Below are positions 58,243-64,000 of a stretch of 64,000 nucleotides of DNA, one piece after another (within the stretch, counting starts at the first letter, position 1; the number at the start of each line of letters is the position of its first letter). Position numbers and translations under genes: made by a program. The stretch is from contig CP136066.1 in assembly GCA_032622095.1 (NCBI GenBank), positions 45,467,911-45,531,910 on the forward strand, in the 5' to 3' direction. Under the pieces are notes generated by a model, which saw only the letters and a program-made list of their open reading frames with translations, did no database searches and was not told the DNA's origin. Origin of the DNA: Siphonodentalium dalli. Taxonomy: Eukaryota > Mollusca > Scaphopoda > Gadilida > Siphonodentaliidae.

Positions 58243-58551
58243 CTATCCAGGAAGTCTTTTGTCTAACATTTGATAGGGTGCGTCTTTTACGGTCACAACT
58301 GTACTGTTGTTTTCCGCGTCTGTTGGTCTTATTCTTGTGCCAAATAGTCTCAGGCCCTTCAGAATTAATTCCGTTTTCAAGTCATTACTACTTACAGTTA
58401 TGAAACATTTGTCCCTGGTGATTTGAACGGCTCGTATTTGATCTCCGGCCACTATTTTTTCAGCGGCCCGAAGCACATCGTCGCCGGTAATCCGCCTGAA
58501 TTGTCTCGAATCAAAAACAACCGTAAAATCCCTTTTGATTTCACTAGCCAT
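58243..58551 (-). pseudogene. LINE ORF1: N-terminal RRM-like part
   Basis: The 102 residues begin MASEIKRDFTVVFDS and end at a stop just after DAPYQMLDK. An extra or missing base in the AAAAG run near 58255 shifts the frame. After correction the chain would continue through 56901-58208. The strand-helix pattern suggests an RRM-like nucleic-acid-binding domain, as in other LINE ORF1 proteins. Confidence 0.7.
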
Positions 58552-59040
58552 CTTCAGAATTTACACACGGGTTTCACATATATTTAACAAAGTAATTTTG
58601 ATTAGTTATTTTCCACGATCCGTACTTGATTGTCAATATATTTCAAGAATAAATCAGAGCTAGAAAAATTTGTTTACAGTCGACGCCATGACACTCCGCC
58701 GTGGACACCCCGCAGATGGTTGCACACAACTTTAATGTGACAATAGCATGACAATAGTGAGAGTTACTTGTTTAGACTGTGACTTCAAATAATTATACAC
58801 TGAAGAACCTTTTATTTTGCATTATTGTCGCTGATAATTATTATTCATTCTGACGGAGAGAATGAATAATAATATAACCGACCATCTAACTATGTCCATG
58901 CAAATATTTATGAGCATGACCATTCAAACATGACAAGAATCCCAGTTATAATTGTTGGCTAAATTGTAAACCACATCCTCTAAGATAACATTGATATATA
59001 CCGGATTAAGACCACGGGAATATAATATTAAGCCGTTCTT
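58552..59040. other. LINE 5' region and flank, no gene
   Basis: This includes the probable LINE 5' UTR to about 58700 (boundary not visible) and an inverted pair AATTATTATTCATTC...GAATGAATAATAATAT at 58836-58876. Confidence 0.4.
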
Positions 59041-59054
59041 TGATCATAGTGCTA

Positions 59055-59305
59055 TTCATAACAAAGTGATTCACAATTTGTAACCTTTTCGAAGCAGCGG
59101 AGAACAATATTCAAGATATTTGTGAAAAATCAACATTTATCTTCCAATTCTGGTTGACAATTTGACGGCTATTTCCAGTTATTTGGTCCAAAAGTTCAGA
59201 GTGTAACACATTTAAGACGATTTAATATATCAAATTCCTCTGATACCGAAGATATTTTCATTCGTTCTTGATAAAGGTTAAAACCTGAAAGATGAATGTT
59301 ATATA
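59055..59305 (-). repeat. Fragment of the foldback-family arm (copy C)
   Basis: It matches the right arms of copies A and B in order: GTGATTCACAATTTGTAACC, GAGAACAATATTC(A/G)(A/G)GATAT, TTTGGTCCA(A)A, GTGTAACACATTTAAGA, GATACC and AACCTGAAA. Identity is moderate, and it is truncated on both sides. Confidence 0.6.
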
Positions 59306-61040
59306 CTTTAATCATGAGCGGTATACACTATGTAAGTGACACAACCTCGAGAAGGGGTACAGGTAAAATATATACCTGTACAGTTGAGAAAACAATAGAA
59401 ATGTCCCGCTTGTGTGCGTCATGTTATTTTTAATGACCTCTACCTGCCCTTCAGAACAAAGCATAAACGGTTTCAGTATAAACGCGTAACCGAATGGCAA
59501 ACAATACAGTCTAGTAATTCCACATGCATATCGATGTTATCGTGAACAATAGAGTTATCGAGTCACTTTGAGCATAAATGCAGATTTTACATTTGAAAAG
59601 AGGTTAGAATTATTTTCTGTTTGTGGTTACAGAACTTCAAACCATTGGGACGTATTTGATAGTCGTTATACTTATGTTGCTCGATGTGTGTTTTCGTAAA
59701 TAATGTGAGTATCCGAGCATGTAATGAGGGTTTGCCAGGGATAATTTCCATTTCTATCACCAACGCGTCCTCGATAATACATCAGTAACATGCACATGAT
59801 TATTTAGGCTACACAGCCTGGTTGTTACACTAAATCATACCCGGTGATTGGCCAACTGCCAATAATTTTATTGGTTCATGTGTTTTATATCCCTTACACT
59901 TAGGGCACGTACACATGGCGGGCAAGACAATATCAGGTATGCCCCATGTGACTTACTTGACCAATGACATAAATAATACTGGAAAATATCCGACGAAGGC
60001 AGCGCGTTGATATTTTATCACCAGTTTGCGATATGTGTTCACCTTGATTGGTGGCCATCGGTATCCGTTAACTAATCTATATAAGGGACACGCTGGTAAC
60101 CGTTCACGCACTCGAATTAAGATCCATCAATATTATCGCCTGTTTCAACAATTGACTTCGTAATCCCATTTTGGTTCGTTTGACATAATCGTTGAGCTAT
60201 TATATGGATATGTGTAGGGACGTATATCTTTTGAGGGTTTCCGCTGACTGAGGATGTCCATGGATTTCCAACTGCACCCCCTCTTGAACCGGACCAAAGA
60301 CCCAATATCACAAAATTTAATTTGCACACCCACCATCGTCTTTGAATTTCCCATCTGGTACCTCACATGCCTTGAATTTTGACTGGACACCGGGGAGGGA
60401 GGGGCCTAGAAGAAATTCCAAACCAATATTTCACCAAAGTAGGAAGAAATGCAAATGTTGGTCTATAACCACTAGTTCCAAATACATTAATGGTTGAACA
60501 ATCAGACTACCGGAATAATTTCAAACCATTGTTGATGTGAAATTTCCAACTAATATTGTTTCCAATAGTTTCTGGTGAAAACTTTTACCCTAGTTGGCGC
60601 GGGTCTCATGTCCCCACATGCACCCATGTAAGTTCGGTAACGTGATATACACCACAGTCCCATGAACCAAGCAACATTCTCTTGAAAACTTCATATGGGG
60701 TCTCAATGGGGGTGGGGTCATCCGACTTGCCACAAAACAATAATAACTTTTGTCACCCCACATATGCATGCACTATGAAATTATAACATTTCCAAATGTC
60801 CAAATAACGTGACCACTTTCTCATTATGTAGAATGTCGTTATGCATGAGACCATAAATGTTGCTACAGGTCGGTCGGTGCCTCTACCTACACCGACTTCG
60901 ATAAAACATGTCAACAGTTGGAAATTTCACAAAGCTATGAATTGCCAAAATGGACTATAGGTTATTTACCGGACGCAATTCACTTGAACCAGCATGACCG
61001 CATGACAGCATGACCGCCGCGTTCTCATGGGCGTAAACTG
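59306..61040. other. No gene seen
   Basis: Only short frames are present. AATTTCCAA(C/A) and CCAAACCAATATTTC words near 60410-60600 loosely resemble the 41.7-42.1 kb stretch. Confidence 0.35.
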
Positions 61041-61042
61041 TG

Positions 61043-61085
61043 CAGCAAGAAAATATCAGTGTGTAATCTTACCTGATATTTTCTT
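61043..61085. repeat. Hairpin GCAAGAAAATATCA / TGATATTTTCTTGC
   Basis: A perfect 14-bp stem surrounds a 15-nt loop. The right arm is immediately duplicated (GATATTTTCTTGC at 61091). Confidence 0.7.
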
Positions 61086-61128
61086 GCAGATATTTTCTTG
61101 CAGCTTCATGTGATCGCGCCCTTACAGT

Positions 61129-61660
61129 GTTGCATGGTATGTCTGGTATAATATTAGGCTAACTTAGAGTGTTGCATGGTATGTCTGGTATACTATTAGG
61201 CTAACTTAGAGTGTTGCATGGTATGTCGGGTATAATATTAGGCTAACTTACAGTGTTGCATGGTATGTCTGGTATAATATTTGGCTAACTTAGAGTGTTG
61301 CATGGTATGTCTGGTATAACATTAGGCTAACTTACAGTGTTGCATGGTGTGTCTGGTATAATATTAGGCTAACTTACAGTGTTGCATGGTATGTCTGGTA
61401 TAATATTAAGCTAACTTACAGTGTTGGTGGTATATCTTGTATAATATTAGTCTAACTTACATTGTTGCATGGTATGTCTGGTATAATATTAGGCTAACGT
61501 ACAGTGTTGCATGCTATGTCTGGTATAATATTAGGCTAACTTACAGCGTTGCATGGTGTGTCTGGTATAATATTAGGCCACCATACGGTGTTGCTTAGTA
61601 TGTCTGGTATAATATTAGGCTAAATTCTGGTGTTGCATGGTATATCTGGTATAATATCCA
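61129..61660. repeat. 42-bp tandem array, about 12-13 copies
   Basis: The unit is GTGTTGCATGGTATGTCTGG followed by TATAATATTAGGCTAACTTACA. Starts at 61129, 61171, 61213 and onward give period 42. Units towards the right end are more diverged. No coding frame is maintained. Confidence 0.9.
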
Positions 61661-61724
61661 AACTTCAGATATAATTAAAAATGCATAATGCGAATTAACG
61701 CTCGCAAATTACTAAATTGTCTTG

Positions 61725-62310
61725 GCTTCGGGAGTAAAAGTTCGATTCGATTCGAGGAACCCACTCATCAAAGCTCAAACTGATCAGATATTTATTTTTG
61801 AAATCTATTTTTTTTCATCACCCAGTAAAAAGTCAACGAGAGGACGGCCTCATACCAAATTGCGGATGCAGATGGGTAACTCTAAAATCAAGTGGCTTTT
61901 TCGGTGTCAGATATTTCGCGACCTGAGTTCCAATCTGTTCTAAGTACCGTTCTGGTACGAAACGTCCATTGGGGTACCGTTGGAAGCGGAATTAAATTCT
62001 CTACAAGATGGTCGCAACACCGAAGCGATATTTCGAACAATAACGCCGTAAAGCACAGTTATTTCTTGTCCGAAGTACGCGAAAGTGAGTTGTATTGAGA
62101 ACTGACTTGTTCCATCTGCTTTCATGCACAAAGGGGACTAAAACCATATTGGTCTATAACTCAAGTGGATGTAATTTCTTAGTTCCACCTTGTTCTATTT
62201 CAATATTGGCAATGTCTGAAGAATTCTACGCGTATGAGTCTTCTTCCTACATGGAACAATGTGGATCTAAAATATGATCGAAGCAGATACCTTATCATAT
62301 TTAAACTATA
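61725..62310 (+). repeat. Dispersed repeat, longest copy (related to 4894-5100 and 28617-29000)
   Basis: The 5' third matches 4894-5100. The 3' two-thirds match 28617-29000 in inverse orientation. No conserved ORF was seen. Confidence 0.6.
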
Positions 62311-62678
62311 TAGATAGGTTTATATTAAACTACTCTAATTAACATTCGCAGTGCAAAACAGACTATAATATTGTAATGGAGTAGATGAATAACCACCCAG
62401 TTTCTTGGTGGCTATATTCCGTTTCCCAAACAAGGTACATATAAGTTTTAATATGTTAGTATCCTATATTATTCATTCAATGACATAACTGGTTAATTAT
62501 ATTTGACATACATCATGATTCACTGTGCATGTCTAACGTTCTGAATGTTTGCATTGGTTTGATATTTTATTTATTGTCATTCCCGCTTCTAGGACATACA
62601 CCACTTTCATTTACAAATAATGCGCAGATGGTTAATGGTATGCGGAATACACTTCACGAACAGTAGCACGTTAATACG
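62311..62678. other. No gene seen
   Basis: AT-rich unique sequence immediately left of the GATATC element. Confidence 0.4.
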
Positions 62679-62684
62679 GATTTG

Positions 62685-63563
62685 TATGGGGCGCCATCCC
62701 TGCAAATATTCGTTTTCGGATATATCTCCTCGTAATTCGGAGATATCTCCTTGGAATTGCAATTCCTAGCAGATATCTGCTTGGAATATGGTCCATTATG
62801 GAGATATCTCCTTAGATCCAAGGAGATATCTGCTTGGATTATGGATATATCTCCTTGGATCCTAGGAGATATCTCCTCGCAACTACGAGATATCTGCTTG
62901 AAATATTTCCAACGAGATATATCCTTGAAACCGAGGAGATATCTCCATAATCCAAGCTGATATCTGCTCGGATCCAAGGAGATATCTCCTTGGATCCAAG
63001 CAGATATCTGCTCGGATTATGGAGATATCTCATTGAAATAGTTTTCAACGAGATATCTCCTAGGACCCAAGGAGATATCTCCATATTCCAAGCAGATATC
63101 TCCTTGAAAATATTCCAAGCAGATATCTGCTTGGATTATGGAGATATATCCTTGGAAAACCGCGGCCATGAAATATTAATGATTTCTCCACAGTACATAT
63201 ATCTATGATCGAAATACATCCAAGCAGATATCTGCTCGGAATATGGAGATATCTCCTTGAAATATTTTTCAAGCAGATATCTCCATAATCCGAGCAGATA
63301 TCTGCTTGAATCCAAGGAGATATCTCCTTGAACATATTTCAATGAGATATCTCCATAATGCGAGCAGATATCTGCTCGGATCCAAGGAGATATCTCCTTG
63401 GATCCAAGCAGATATCTGCTCGCATTATGGAGATATATCCTCGGTTTCAAGGAGATATCTCCTTGAAAATATTTCCGAGGAGATATCTCCATATTCCAAG
63501 CAGATATCTTCTTGAAACCGATGAGATATCTCCATAATGCGAGCAGATATCTGGCGCCCCATA
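62685..63563. mobile_element. GATATC-palindrome element, 879 bp, with 12-bp TIRs and 6-bp TSD
   Basis: The ends are TATGGGGCGCCA and its exact inverse, TGGCGCCCCATA. They are flanked by GATTTG at 62679-62684 and at 63564-63569. The interior contains 29 GATATC sites and about six GATATATC variants, mostly inside GGAGATATCTCC or GCAGATATCTGC, spaced about 25-30 bp apart. Linkers such as TTGGATCCAAG, CCATAATCC and AAATATTTC are themselves self-complementary or occur in both orientations. There is no transposase. Frames rich in Arg, Tyr, Ile and Ser are artefacts. The 6-bp duplication does not by itself identify a superfamily. Confidence 0.8.
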
Positions 63564-63569
63564 GATTTG

Positions 63570-64000
63570 TTACTTTTCGTCACCCTTATAATTTTCGATT
63601 TGATAGTGAATTTATAGTTGAAGGACATTCAACACACATTTATTCATGATACTTAATGCTGTTGCATTGACAGTATATATCCGTTAGTCGGTTGTGACTA
63701 TGGCCATGGGATCACCATATATGAAAGTGATCAGAACTACACATACAGGCACATAAATACACTCTATCAACGACTTTCTGGTGTTCACTTTATCCACCCA
63801 GTTTTGGAAATACACCAGAGCACACCTTGGGCGTCACAATAGTGGATCTATAATTCAGAATAATTAGAAAGTTATCGTGTGTGTTGGACAGCATACTTAT
63901 ATGCTCAGCCCCAATTACCGACCGCTCATATCAAGGGATTCAATAAATTCAGTCGTTGCAACAGAAACGTCAACTTCAGCAATCAACTACCTAGCCTCCC
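63570..64000. other. No gene seen
   Basis: AT-rich sequence to the window end, with no supported feature. Confidence 0.4.

Larger units (their letters stand above)
51787..58551 (-). mobile_element. Near full-length CR1/Jockey-group LINE, broken
   Basis: On the minus strand the order is ORF1 (58551 to 56901), ORF2 (56885 to 51990), and a ~200-bp 3' UTR ending in a (TGATGA)-like tail near 51787. The encoded domains are RRM-like, zinc knuckle, SGNH esterase, APE endonuclease, reverse transcriptase and a C-terminal Cys knuckle. At least four frameshifts and one stop interrupt the frames, so this copy is inactive. Esterase-bearing ORF1 is known from the CR1/L2 group. The exact clade is not settled by eye. 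The 5' end and target duplication were not located. Confidence 0.85.

Noticed and set aside
61129-61660. 42-bp array considered as a CRISPR or regulatory array
   Set aside because: The whole 42-bp unit is repeated, with no variable spacer. It is an ordinary minisatellite.
62685-63563. CRISPR-like regular repeats
   Set aside because: The repeats are palindromic 12-mers with low-complexity, recurring linkers rather than unique spacers. TIRs and a target duplication mark a transposon, and the genome is eukaryotic.

Overview
The window looks like nuclear DNA of a marine invertebrate, most likely a mollusc. It is AT-rich and repeat-dense. It carries one recognisable host gene with spliceosomal introns, eukaryotic LINE, hAT and Helitron elements, and no bacterial operon. 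The mollusc assignment is an inference from the host gene (a secreted apple/PAN-like domain joined to a fibrinogen-related domain, a class common in molluscs and other invertebrates). Nothing seen fixes the species.

Host gene. Three exons on the + strand join in phase: 14898-15200 (signal peptide and PAN/apple-like domain), 43901-43925 (a 25-nt microexon) and 46065-46711 (complete fibrinogen-related domain). The predicted product is a 324-residue secreted lectin-like protein. Intron 1 is 28.7 kb and is a repository of mobile elements. A second possible coding exon, on the minus strand at 49826-50334, is unrecognised and carries a 1-nt frameshift.

Left flank, 1-14.9 kb. A hairpin element (about 765-2050) and a solo arm of it (3493-4140) come first. 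A GC-rich satellite-like family follows (5480-5985, 10545-11235, inverted at 12046-12490). It is interrupted by a 4.5-kb foldback element (copy A, about 5994-10526) whose loop is a degenerate ~40-bp tandem array. Then comes a 125-bp tandem array (12845-13210).

Intron 1, 15.2-43.9 kb. In order: a ~295-bp tandem array; foldback copy B (20547-25791, with 9-bp TIR ends and a candidate 3-bp target duplication); CGTGGTCA/CGTGTTCA arrays; a hAT/BED-finger relic; a 180-bp GC-rich satellite; two paralogous lysine-tailed ORFs on the minus strand (31787-33739); a non-autonomous hAT element with perfect 8-bp target duplication (34122-35846) sitting inside a palindrome; and three Helitron-like elements arranged head to tail (38758-40746). 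Intron 2 carries the ~295-bp array again in the opposite orientation.

Right flank, 46.7-64 kb. It holds several perfect or near-perfect palindromes, a nearly full-length but broken CR1/Jockey-group LINE on the minus strand (about 51787-58551; ORF1 with RRM-like, zinc-knuckle and SGNH esterase regions; ORF2 with endonuclease and reverse transcriptase), a 42-bp tandem array, and an 879-bp element built almost entirely of GATATC-centred palindromes, with 12-bp TIRs and a 6-bp target duplication (62685-63563). That last element, the foldback family, the Helitron chain and the paralogous lysine-tailed ORFs are the most unusual content. All homology statements here are read by eye, and no search was run.
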